Assembly (NCBI GenBank): GCA_027592745.1
Contig: JAQCLG010000003.1
Location: 1-53,982 of the forward strand
Direction: 5' to 3'
Length of the DNA: 53,982 nucleotides
Source: Pseudomonadota bacterium
Lineage (GTDB): Bacteria; Pseudomonadota; Alphaproteobacteria; SP197
Part shown: positions 42,889 through 51,042 of the stretch, in pieces
Position numbering within the stretch: the stretch's first letter is position 1
Layout: each line of letters begins with the position of its first letter
Translations under genes and position numbers: made by a program
The notes under the pieces: generated by a model
The model's input: the letters and a program-made list of their open reading frames with translations, nothing else
The model's database searches: none
What the model was told of the DNA's origin: nothing

Positions 42889-45114
42889 TCAGGCGATGGC
42901 GCGGGCTGGCGGGCGGGAGGCATCGAAACCCTCGAAGGGCGCGGGGTCCAGGAAGCGGCGCACGACATTGCCCATCAGGCGGGCGACGTTGTTGTCGAAG
43001 CCGTTGACCGGGAGCGATCCGGCAAAGGCGATGGAGCCGGTGGAGAACACGGCCCCTCCCCCCTCGATCTCGAAGAAGGTGATGTCGGCGTGGACGAACG
43101 GGTGGCCGTGGCCGATGACCGGCTGGTTGGAGGTCATCTCCTCGGTCACCACCAGCATGCCCTCGCTGTGGCCGAAGGAACGGGCCAGCACCAGGGTGTG
43201 GGCCGGCGTGCCCAGGGCGACATCGGCGCGGTCGAGTTCCAGGCCCGCGGCGCCGCCGCCGACAAGGCCGAAGTCGCCGATGACCTGCTCGTCGATGCCC
43301 TCGAAGATGAAGGCCGCGCGCGGGTCGGCGGCATCGGGCAGGCGGCGGTAGGGGCTGGAGAAATCGAAACCCTGGGCGGTGAAGCCGACCCCGGTGAGCG
43401 CCTGGGGCGTGCGCCCGCTGCGCCGCCACAGGCCGCCGTACTCGCCGGTGAAACTCATGAAGTATTCGCCGACCTCGGCGACCCAGGAGCGCGTGCCGCC
43501 CTCGGTCTTGCAGCATTCGATGACGCCCGGTTTGCTCGGATGGTAGGCGATGCGCCAGTAGAAGCCGTTGGCGCCGGTGTAGATCAGCCGTCCGCCGCGC
43601 TGCGTGTAGGCCGCGATGGCGTCGAGCATCTCTGCCGTGTGGTATTCGGGATGGGTGCCGGTGACGACCATGCTGTAACCGTCGAGCACGCCGACACCCT
43701 CGGCATGCAGCTCCTCGTCGGTGACGACATCGAAGGCAAAACCCTCGTGCTCCATCCAGGAGAGGATGTGGGTGTCGGCAGCCAGGCCCCAGACGCGCAC
43801 GCGCGGGCGCATGTTGAGCACCGGGCGCAGGCGCGAGCTGATGCTGACGCCGCTGCCGTCCGAATGGGTGTCGTAGGTCGAGAGGCCATACTCGCTGTGG
43901 GCCTGCAGGAAACAGTCGGCCCGGGTCATCACCGTGGCGCGGAACTGCTTCATCTCCACCGCATCGTTGCGGAAATGGCGGCCGGAATTGGCATAGGCCA
44001 TGTAGGTCGCGGTCGAGAGCAGGAAGCAGATCGGCGCCTGGCGCGTGCCGCGCGGCGGCACCACGGCGAAGGGCACGAACTCCTCGCCGTCCTCGCAGGT
44101 CAGCTGCAGGGCGTAGAGGGCGCTGCGCGTGCCGGCCGGCACGGTCCAGCGATGGCTCTCGTCCCAGCCGGCGTCATAGACATCGTCGTCGTGGAAGTGG
44201 ATCGCGCCGTACTCGGCCGGTGCATGGCGCCAGCACATCTCGCGCCCGCTCCAGCCCGCGCCGCGCACCGCCCGTTCGGGCAGGTGGACGGTCTGCCCAT
44301 GGTGGCCGTTGCCGCTGACATCTTCCAGGTGCTCGCCGGAGATGCCGCGGGAGAAGTCCCAGGCCGCAACCACGGCAGCGCCGCCGTCACCGGCGATCTC
44401 CGCCGCATCCAGAGCGCGGGACGACAGGCGCGGCGCCTCGATGCGGCCGTTGAAGCAGCCGTCATGGTAGCCGCGGCCGTCCTCGTGGGCACGGTGCCAG
44501 GCGGCGATCAGCAGAGGCCCCTCGCGCCCGACGGGATCGAGGGTGAGGACCCGGCGCACGACGACGCCGCGGCCACCGTCGAGCGGTTCCTGGCGCAATT
44601 CCACGGTGGCCGTGCCGGCATCGAAGCTCGCCGAGACGCGGTACCAGGCGCGCGCCACCATGGGCACGCCGGTGGTCACGACCGTGCTCGCCCGGCCATC
44701 GCCCGCGATCAGGCCCAGGGCGCCATCGTCGCCGACGATCAGGCTGGTTCCGGTGTGGCTGCTCTGCGACCAGGTACCGAGGATGGCCTGCCTGCCCTTG
44801 TCCGGGGTCGTGGGCATGACCAGGGCCTGCAGGGTGAGGCTGGCGCAGGCAAAGGCGGGCGAGGCCGGCACGAGGCCGTGGGAGCCGGCATGGATCACCT
44901 GCGGCCGCCCCGGATGGCGACCCTCCAGGGCCGAAACCACGGGCTCGGCACGGAACGGCGCACCGCGCGGGTTGTCGTCGGCGCAGACCAGGCGGACGAC
45001 CCGCGTGTCGTGGGCCTCCGGCCCCTCGCAGCTGACGTGGAAACGGATGGTCTCGCCGGGCCGGACCGAGATGCGGTCGCTGTAGGCGTTGAGCGGGCGG
45101 TGCCCTATTTCCAC
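42889..45114 (-). CDS. N,N-dimethylformamidase large-subunit family amidohydrolase, paralog 4
   Basis: A 741-residue paralog on the opposite strand, with GTG start at 45114 overlapping the M19-like gene end by ten bases. It starts with the family pattern LNAYSDRISVRPGETIRF. The LamG-like region (LTLQALVMPTTPDKG), WDFSRGIS and the iron-site motifs Tyr374 (TYMAYAN), Tyr414 (STYDTHSDGSG) and Glu490 (THPEYH) are intact, with the same 40/76 spacing as paralogs 1-3. No small-subunit gene is next to it, so it either works alone or borrows the subunit encoded at 15694. Its operon partners (M81, M19, FrhB) suggest a different substrate from the first three. Confidence 0.9.
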   Translation of the reverse strand: MEIGHRPLNAYSDRISVRPGETIRFHVSCEGPEAHDTRVVRLVCADDNPRGAPFRAEPVVSALEGRHPGRPQVIHAGSHGLVPASPAFACASLTLQALVMPTTPDKGRQAILGTWSQSSHTGTSLIVGDDGALGLIAGDGRASTVVTTGVPMVARAWYRVSASFDAGTATVELRQEPLDGGRGVVVRRVLTLDPVGREGPLLIAAWHRAHEDGRGYHDGCFNGRIEAPRLSSRALDAAEIAGDGGAAVVAAWDFSRGISGEHLEDVSGNGHHGQTVHLPERAVRGAGWSGREMCWRHAPAEYGAIHFHDDDVYDAGWDESHRWTVPAGTRSALYALQLTCEDGEEFVPFAVVPPRGTRQAPICFLLSTATYMAYANSGRHFRNDAVEMKQFRATVMTRADCFLQAHSEYGLSTYDTHSDGSGVSISSRLRPVLNMRPRVRVWGLAADTHILSWMEHEGFAFDVVTDEELHAEGVGVLDGYSMVVTGTHPEYHTAEMLDAIAAYTQRGGRLIYTGANGFYWRIAYHPSKPGVIECCKTEGGTRSWVAEVGEYFMSFTGEYGGLWRRSGRTPQALTGVGFTAQGFDFSSPYRRLPDAADPRAAFIFEGIDEQVIGDFGLVGGGAAGLELDRADVALGTPAHTLVLARSFGHSEGMLVVTEEMTSNQPVIGHGHPFVHADITFFEIEGGGAVFSTGSIAFAGSLPVNGFDNNVARLMGNVVRRFLDPAPFEGFDASRPPARAIA

Positions 45115-46106
45115 ACCGCCTCCGCGACCCGCATGAAGTTGCCGCCCAGGATGGCGACGACATCGTCCTCCTTGTACTGGCGGCGCAGCAGTTCCTCGGT
45201 CAGTTCGAGGATCTGGCGGGGATGGGCGCAGTCGACCGAGGGATAGTCGTACTGCGCCTTGGGCCAGTAGTCGGGCGCCGATTCCAGCACCGAACCCAGG
45301 CCCTCGTCGCCGCCCTCGCTCTCGAAGGCGTAGTCGAGGCCAATGCCGACGTGGGAGGGGCCCACCAGATTGACGTAGTGATCGATGTGGTCGGCCAGGG
45401 TCGCGGTGCGGATGTCGTTGTTGCCGAGGAAGATGCCGATGCCGACGATGCCGACGACACCGCCTGTCGCCGCGCAGGCCTTGACCTGGTCATCGTAGAT
45501 GTTGCGCTCGTGATCCCACAGCTCGCGCGAGTTGGAGTGGGAGAAGATGCAGGGCGCGCTGGAAAGCGCCATCGCCTCCATGGTCGTGCGGTGGGAACAG
45601 TGCGAGAGGTCGACGATCATGCCCAGCCGGTTCATCTCGCCGATCACCGCCCGGCCGAAGTCGGAAAGACCCTCGTTGCCGTTGTGGCAGCCGCCGCCGG
45701 CCAGGTTGTTCTTGTTGTAGGCGAACAGCATCTGGCGCACGCCCAAGGCATGGTAGAGCTCGACCATGTCGAGAGAGCCGTCGAGGCAGTTCATGCCTTC
45801 CAGATCGAAGGTGACGGCAAGGTCGCCGTCCTTCTTGGCCTGCCGGACCTCGGCGACCGAGGTCACGAGGCGGTAGCCGTCCGTGGCGCGGATCCAGCGG
45901 CGGAAGGCGGCCAGCGACTTGACGGTCATGCGCCAGTCCATGACGTCGTAGCCGACATCGATGGAGAGATAGTCGACACCCGCGTCCTTCCAGATCTGCA
46001 GCTTGGAGAGATCGACCGAGGGATCGGGGCCGAAACCGGCATGGTCGTCCCAGACGACGTGGTTCTCGAACAGCCGCCTGGCGGCGGCCTGGGGATTGTC
46101 CGGCAT
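45105..46106 (-). CDS. M19 (renal dipeptidase-like) family protein, second copy
   Basis: A 333-residue M19-fold protein starting at MPDNPQAAARRLFENHVV (ATG at 46106, GGAGGGTTTC upstream); the track start at 46388 is rejected. It keeps FDLEGMNCLDG (Glu), DLSHCSHRT and FSHSNSREL (His) and GIGLDYAF (Asp). The N-terminal HxD of classical dipeptidases reads DDHAGFG, so His is present but the second ligand is changed. It is more complete at the metal site than the copy at 300-1298, and only distantly similar to it. It heads the nine-gene minus-strand run and is divergent from the aldehyde dehydrogenase. Confidence 0.9.
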   Translation of the reverse strand: MPDNPQAAARRLFENHVVWDDHAGFGPDPSVDLSKLQIWKDAGVDYLSIDVGYDVMDWRMTVKSLAAFRRWIRATDGYRLVTSVAEVRQAKKDGDLAVTFDLEGMNCLDGSLDMVELYHALGVRQMLFAYNKNNLAGGGCHNGNEGLSDFGRAVIGEMNRLGMIVDLSHCSHRTTMEAMALSSAPCIFSHSNSRELWDHERNIYDDQVKACAATGGVVGIVGIGIFLGNNDIRTATLADHIDHYVNLVGPSHVGIGLDYAFESEGGDEGLGSVLESAPDYWPKAQYDYPSVDCAHPRQILELTEELLRRQYKEDDVVAILGGNFMRVAEAVWK

Positions 46107-46124
46107 GAAACCCTCCTGCATCGG

Positions 46125-46145
46125 GGGGCAGTCTAGACCTGCCCC
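46125..46145. promoter_or_regulatory. Inverted repeat between divergent genes
   Basis: GGGGCAG (46125-46131), seven bases, CTGCCCC (46139-46145), a perfect inverted repeat 18 bases before the M19-like start and in the short divergent region with the aldehyde dehydrogenase gene. It could be an operator; it is GC-rich, so chance is possible. Confidence 0.4.
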
Positions 46146-46269
46146 GGCCGGCTTGACGAGGGGGAGCATGTCGCCCCGGGGACCAGTTTCGGCTTGGCCT
46201 GCGGGCCTGGCCGCGGCAGGATCGAACAGGGAGCCGGCAGACGCCGTGATGCCATCAGGGGAGACGACC

Positions 46270-47784
46270 ATGACCGTTCTGGAGACCTTCAAGCAGCTTT
46301 CGGGCGCCATCCATCTGGACGGCGCGTTGCGCAAGAGCGCGGCGACCGAGGGTTTCGACGGCATCGATCCGGCGACCGAGGAGGTCACCGGCGAACTGGC
46401 CTATGCCAGGGTCGAGGAGGTCGACGAGGCGGTCGAGGTCGCCCGGCGTGCCCAGCGCGAGTGGAACCGCATGAACATGCTCAAGCGGTCCGAGCTGCTG
46501 CACGAGGTCGCCCAAAAGTTCCGCCACAACGTCGGCAAACTCGCCGAGGCGCTGACCCGCGAGATGGGCAAGCCCTACAAGGAATCGGCCGACGAGGTGG
46601 AGTGGACCGCCACCGCCTTCGACTACTACGCCGAGATCGCGCGCCACGAGAACGGCCGCGTCGTGGGCCCGGTGGTCGACGGCCAGTTCCACGTCGTCAC
46701 CAAACACCCGCTCGGCGTCGTCGGCATCATCCTGCCGTTCAACTTCCCCTATGTGCTGTTCGGCTGGGAGGCCGGTGCGGCGCTGGGCGCGGGCAATGCG
46801 GTGATCCTGAAGCCTTCCGAACTCACCAGCTTCTCCTCGCTGATGATGATGGAGTGTTTCGACCACCTGCCGCGCGGCCTGGTGCAGTGCATCACCGGCG
46901 CGGCCGAGGTCGGCAAGCGGCTCGTGGGCCACGAGGGCGTCGACGGCGTCGCCTTCACGGGCTCGATCCCGGCGGGCCAGGCGGTCGCCCAGACCTGCGC
47001 GACGACCTTCAAGCGCTGCCTGGTCGAGGCCTCGGGCAACGATCCCTTCATCGTCATGCCCTCGGCCAAGCTCGACATGGCGGCCCAGGGCGCGGTGTTC
47101 TCGGCCTATCTCAACTGCGGCCAGGTCTGCGCCGCGGCCGAACGTTTCTACATCCACGCCGAAGTGCACGACGCCTTCGTCGAGGAGACGGTGAAGCTGA
47201 CGCGGAAGCTGCGCATCGGCAACGGCCTCGACAAGGTCGACATCGGGCCGATGGCCGCGCAGCGCGAGCGCGACCGCTACGAGGGCCTGCTGGCCCGCGC
47301 GATCGACGGCGGCGCGAAGGTGGCGACGGGCGGCGGTCGCCCTGACGGCTTCAACAAGGGCTACTTCTGCGACGCCACGATCCTGACCGACTGCACGCCC
47401 GACATGGAGATCCTCAACACCGAGAGCTTCGGCCCGGTGATGCCGATCTGCCGCGTCGGCAGCTTCGACGAGGCGCTGGAACACGCCAACCGCTCGAAGT
47501 ACGCGCTGGGTTCGTTCATCTACACCAACGACCTCAGCGAGACGATGCGTGCGCTCGAGGAGCTGGAGGCCGGCATGACCTGGGTCAATTCCAGCTCCCT
47601 GCTCGACAACGACGCCGGCCCCTTCGGCGGGCGCAAGATGTCAGGCACGGGACGCCAGCTCGGCTCGGAAGGCATCGACCAGTTCCGCCACAGCAAGTTC
47701 TCGATGATCGACCACGAGAGCAAGCCGGCCGACTTCTGGTGGTATCCCTACAAGGACGCCGAGGCCTACAAGGGCAAGCGCTAG
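46270..47784 (+). CDS. NAD(P)-dependent aldehyde dehydrogenase
   Basis: A 504-residue member of the ALDH superfamily. The start MTVLETFKQLSGAIHL at 46270 follows GGGGAGACGACC. The oxyanion Asn is in LPFNFPYVLFGWE, the base Glu in CLVEASGNDPFIV, and the catalytic Cys in NCGQVCAAAERFY. FNTES-type block (LNTESFGPVMPI) and SGTGRQLGSEG finish the pattern. Members nearest in motif use amino- or betaine-type aldehydes; the exact substrate cannot be read. It is divergent from the DMFase paralog 4 operon and converges with the ABC transporter (four-base overlap at 47781-47784), so oxidation of aldehydes from amine catabolism is a reasonable role. Confidence 0.93.
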   Translation: MTVLETFKQLSGAIHLDGALRKSAATEGFDGIDPATEEVTGELAYARVEEVDEAVEVARRAQREWNRMNMLKRSELLHEVAQKFRHNVGKLAEALTREMGKPYKESADEVEWTATAFDYYAEIARHENGRVVGPVVDGQFHVVTKHPLGVVGIILPFNFPYVLFGWEAGAALGAGNAVILKPSELTSFSSLMMMECFDHLPRGLVQCITGAAEVGKRLVGHEGVDGVAFTGSIPAGQAVAQTCATTFKRCLVEASGNDPFIVMPSAKLDMAAQGAVFSAYLNCGQVCAAAERFYIHAEVHDAFVEETVKLTRKLRIGNGLDKVDIGPMAAQRERDRYEGLLARAIDGGAKVATGGGRPDGFNKGYFCDATILTDCTPDMEILNTESFGPVMPICRVGSFDEALEHANRSKYALGSFIYTNDLSETMRALEELEAGMTWVNSSSLLDNDAGPFGGRKMSGTGRQLGSEGIDQFRHSKFSMIDHESKPADFWWYPYKDAEAYKGKR

Positions 47785-48680
47785 CGGCGCAGCGCCTTGA
47801 TGCGCTGGTCGCGGCGGCGCTTGAGCAGGACGTAGCTCACGGCCGCGACGATCGTGATGGCGACGAAGATGACGCCGATGGCGTTGACCACGGGCGAAAG
47901 CCCGAAGCGCATGCGCGCGCCGATTTCGGTGACCAGGGTCCAGTTGCCGCCGATCGCGAAGAAGGTGGTGTTGTAGTTCTCGATCGACTGCAGGAAGGCG
48001 ATCACGGCCGCCGTGGCGATGGTCGGCATCAGGAAGGGCAGCGTGATGCGCTGGAAGACCAGGAACGAGGAGGCACCGAGATCGAAGCCGGCCTCCTCCA
48101 GGCCGCGGTCCTGGCGCTGCAGGCGGGCCATGAACATCAGCATGCAGTAGGAGCCGATGAAGACCGACTGGGCGATCATGGCGGTGAAGAGGCCGGCCTC
48201 GACGCCGAACATGTCGCGCCAGAAGATCATGGTGGAGACGCCCAGCACGATGCCGGGCATCAGCATGGGCGAGACCAGCAGGGTGTAGAGCAGCGTGCTT
48301 GCCTTCGATTCCAGCCGTGTCAGCAGCAGGGCGCCCGACAGCCCCAGCGGGATCGAGATGGCGATGACGCCGAGCGCGATCAGCAGGGAGTGCCACAGGC
48401 CCTGCAGGAAACGCGCGTCCTGGGGCAGGCCGCGCACGGTGACGTTGCCTGCCTCGTCGGTGGCACCGGTGAACCATTGCAGGGTGAAGCCGCGCCAGTC
48501 GCTGACCGAGGGCGTGTCGTTGGCGTTGAAGGCCGCCAGGACCATGATGCCCAGGGGCACGAAGAGGTAGAGGAAGAAGAGGCCGATGTAGGCGTTGAGC
48601 ACGACATCGCCCCAGTCGATGCCGAGCGCCCGCCGCTCGTCCTGCCCCTGCTCCCGGCCCTGCTGCGCGAGCGCGGTCAT
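47781..48680 (-). CDS. ABC transporter permease (PotC-like)
   Basis: A 299-residue inner-membrane permease with six hydrophobic segments and the EAA loop near the middle (RQDRGLEEAGFDLGASSFLVFQRITLPFLMP). This is the second permease subunit of the spermidine/putrescine (PotABCD) group. Its start overlaps the stop of the PotB-like gene by four bases. The long extracytoplasmic loop after the first segment (NANDTPSVSDWRGFTLQWF) is normal for PotC. The transporter probably imports a polyamine or other cationic amine. Confidence 0.93.
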   Translation of the reverse strand: MTALAQQGREQGQDERRALGIDWGDVVLNAYIGLFFLYLFVPLGIMVLAAFNANDTPSVSDWRGFTLQWFTGATDEAGNVTVRGLPQDARFLQGLWHSLLIALGVIAISIPLGLSGALLLTRLESKASTLLYTLLVSPMLMPGIVLGVSTMIFWRDMFGVEAGLFTAMIAQSVFIGSYCMLMFMARLQRQDRGLEEAGFDLGASSFLVFQRITLPFLMPTIATAAVIAFLQSIENYNTTFFAIGGNWTLVTEIGARMRFGLSPVVNAIGVIFVAITIVAAVSYVLLKRRRDQRIKALRR

Positions 48681-49858
48681 TTCGCGATGTCCCGGATGCC
48701 GACGCGGAAGACGACCATGTTGACCAGGATGAAGCCGGTGCAGGCGGCCAGCAGCGCCAGCGAATAGGCCGAGCCGATGTTCCAGTTCCCGGCCTCGAAG
48801 AAGTTCCGGTAGATCACCTGGCTGAACCAGTCGGGGTGCAGGCCCGGGCCGACCAGGCCCGGCACGGCGATGGAACCGGCCGCCAGCATGAAGGTCATGA
48901 TCGAGCCGACCGCGATGCCGGGCTTGGCATAGGGCAGCACGACGCGCAGGTGGGTGCGCAGCAGCGAGGCGCCGAGATCCTTGGAGGCCTCGATCTGGTT
49001 GCGGTCCAGCGTCTCGATCGTGTTGTACATGGGGAAGACCATGAACAGAATGTAGGCGTAGACCATGACGCAGAAGACCGCGCCGTTGGAGGCGAGCCAG
49101 CGGATCGGCTCGCCCTGCGCCATGTCGATCAGGCCCAGGGCGTCGAGCGTCGTGTTGAGCATGCCCTCGTTGGCCAGGATCATGGTCCAGGCGAAGATGC
49201 GCAGCAGTTCGTTGATCGCATAGGGGATGAGCAGGCCGAGCATCAGCATCGCCGCACGCTCGCGGTTGGGCGTCTGGGCGACCGTGTAGGCGATGGGATA
49301 GCAGACCACGAAACAGATCAGCGTGACGCAGAAGGAATAAAGCAGCGTCATGCCGAAGATGCGCAGGTGCAGGCCGCTCATGGTCGTGAAGTTGCGCATG
49401 GAGTAGCCGCTGGCGGCCTCCTGCTCGGCCATGAGGCGGGTCTCTTCCTCCTCCATGGCGGCGAGATCGGCCTGGAGGCCGGCGACCTGGGCTTCCAGTG
49501 TCGCGATCTGGTCCTCGACGCTTTCAGTCCCGGCGGCCGAAGGGCTGGGCACGGCCAGGCCGGAACCGGCGGTGTTGTCCTCGCCGATCTTGGCGCCCGG
49601 CGCGACACCGACGGACGCGCCGGCACCCGCCTGCTGCCGGAGCACCTGGATGTCGTATTCCAGGGTGTAGATCTGCTGGTAGAGGCGGTCGACATCGACC
49701 TGGCTCTGGATCGCGGCACCGCCACGCGGCTCGTAGATGAAGGCGCGCTCGATCATGTTGAGCTGCGGCAGGGCGATCAGCGCGACCAGCCAGAGGGCGA
49801 CGATGCCCAGCAACAGGCTCGCCAGGACGGCGCCGTAGCTGCGGTAGAGGCTACTCAC
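48677..49858 (-). CDS. ABC transporter permease (PotB-like) with coiled-coil periplasmic insertion
   Basis: A 393-residue permease starting with GTG at 49858 (VSSLYRSYGAVLASL), eight bases inside the end of the ATPase gene. PotB proteins are normally about 280-300 residues. After the first membrane segment there is an extra stretch of about 100 residues: a heptad-like piece (VDRLYQQIYTLEYDIQVLRQQ), a Gly/Ala/Pro-rich linker, and a second coiled-coil piece (VEDQIATLEAQVAGLQADLA). The standard permease core follows, with the EAA loop EASKDLGASLLRTHLRVVLPYAKPG. The insertion faces the periplasm and may touch the binding protein or assemble permeases. Confidence 0.92.
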   Translation of the reverse strand: MSSLYRSYGAVLASLLLGIVALWLVALIALPQLNMIERAFIYEPRGGAAIQSQVDVDRLYQQIYTLEYDIQVLRQQAGAGASVGVAPGAKIGEDNTAGSGLAVPSPSAAGTESVEDQIATLEAQVAGLQADLAAMEEEETRLMAEQEAASGYSMRNFTTMSGLHLRIFGMTLLYSFCVTLICFVVCYPIAYTVAQTPNRERAAMLMLGLLIPYAINELLRIFAWTMILANEGMLNTTLDALGLIDMAQGEPIRWLASNGAVFCVMVYAYILFMVFPMYNTIETLDRNQIEASKDLGASLLRTHLRVVLPYAKPGIAVGSIMTFMLAAGSIAVPGLVGPGLHPDWFSQVIYRNFFEAGNWNIGSAYSLALLAACTGFILVNMVVFRVGIRDIAK

Positions 49859-50957
49859 GGGCGAGATCGCCGGCGCGCAGGACCAGCGCGTCCGTGCTGC
49901 GGAAGCCGAGCTCCAGTTCGCCCTCCAGCGAACGCCAGGCATCGCCGGAGTTGGTCATGTGCATGACCAGCGGCAGGTTGCCGGCGGCGCGCAGGAAGAC
50001 GTTGACGAAGGGGCCTTCAAGGTCGCGCCGCTCGACATGGGCGCGCATGCGGTTGGCCGTCTCGTTGCTGCGGCTGGCCAGGTCCAGACGCTCGGGCCGC
50101 ACGAAGATCATGGCGTCGTCGCCCGCGCTCAGGCCGTCGCGGTTGGCGCCGGTGAACTCCCCGACATCGGTGGCGACGCGGGCGACGCCGTTGGCGCCGT
50201 GCATGACCTTGCCGCGAAAGACGTTCTGCTCGCCCACGAAGGTCGCGACAAACGCGGTGGAGGGGCTGTCGTAGATGTCCTCGGTCGCCGCGACCTGCTC
50301 GACGCGGCCGCGGTTCATCACCGCGACACGGTCCGACATGGTCAGGGCCTCGCCCTGGTCATGGGTGATGTAGATGAAGGTGACGCCGGTCTTGCGCTGG
50401 ATCGACTTCAGCTCGGCGCGCATGTGCTGGCGCAGCTTCAGGTCGAGCGCCGAAAGCGGCTCGTCGAGCAGCAGCACGGCCGGTTCCACGGCAAGGCCGC
50501 GGGCGACCGCGACGCGCTGGCGCTGGCCGCCGGAAAGTTCGGTGGGTTTCTTGTCGCCCTGGCCGGTGAGCGCCACGAGTTCGAGCAATGCGTCGGCGCG
50601 CCGGCGGCGTTCGGCACGGGGCATGCCGCGCGCCTCCAGGCCGAAGGCGACGTTCTCCCACACCGTCATCAGCGGGAAGAGCGCAAGATTCTGGAAGATG
50701 AGCGCGGTCGGCCGCCTGTTGGGGCCAAGCTGCGTCATGTCCTCGCCGCCGATCCGGATGCGGCCGGTGCTGGGCTTCAGGAAACCCGAGACCATACGCA
50801 GGATCGTGGTCTTGCCGCAGCCCGACGGGCCGAGGATGGAGAAGAACTCTCCGGCCCGGATCGTCAGGTCGGTCGGCTCGACCGCGGTGAAGTCGCCAAA
50901 GCGCATCGACACACCGTCGAGTTCGACGTCCTTGCCGCGCAGATCCTGCATGTCCAT
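49851..50957 (-). CDS. ABC transporter ATP-binding protein (PotA-like)
   Basis: A 368-residue ATPase. The Walker A motif is GPSGCGKTT, the signature LSGGQRQRVAVARGL, Walker B VLLLDEPLSALD, and the H-loop FIYITHDQ. The C-terminal TOBE domain starts near residue 250 and ends with GFRSTDALVLRAGD. The ATG at 50957 follows GGGGGAGC. It lies 85 bases after the binding protein, in the order binding protein, ATPase, PotB, PotC. It powers amine uptake from the cytoplasmic face. Confidence 0.95.
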   Translation of the reverse strand: MDMQDLRGKDVELDGVSMRFGDFTAVEPTDLTIRAGEFFSILGPSGCGKTTILRMVSGFLKPSTGRIRIGGEDMTQLGPNRRPTALIFQNLALFPLMTVWENVAFGLEARGMPRAERRRRADALLELVALTGQGDKKPTELSGGQRQRVAVARGLAVEPAVLLLDEPLSALDLKLRQHMRAELKSIQRKTGVTFIYITHDQGEALTMSDRVAVMNRGRVEQVAATEDIYDSPSTAFVATFVGEQNVFRGKVMHGANGVARVATDVGEFTGANRDGLSAGDDAMIFVRPERLDLASRSNETANRMRAHVERRDLEGPFVNVFLRAAGNLPLVMHMTNSGDAWRSLEGELELGFRSTDALVLRAGDLARE

Positions 50958-51042
50958 CGCTGCTCCCCCGGATGGCCTGCGTCAGACGGCGCTGCCGGCA
51001 CGGGATGACCGCACCGGCAGACGCCAGCCTGGCAACGGACGA

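Noticed and set aside
41635-45246. 1203-codon plus-strand ORF
   Set aside because: It runs antisense through DMFase paralog 4 and the FrhB-like gene. High-GC third-position effects keep the frame open; no motif, start signal or operon logic supports it.
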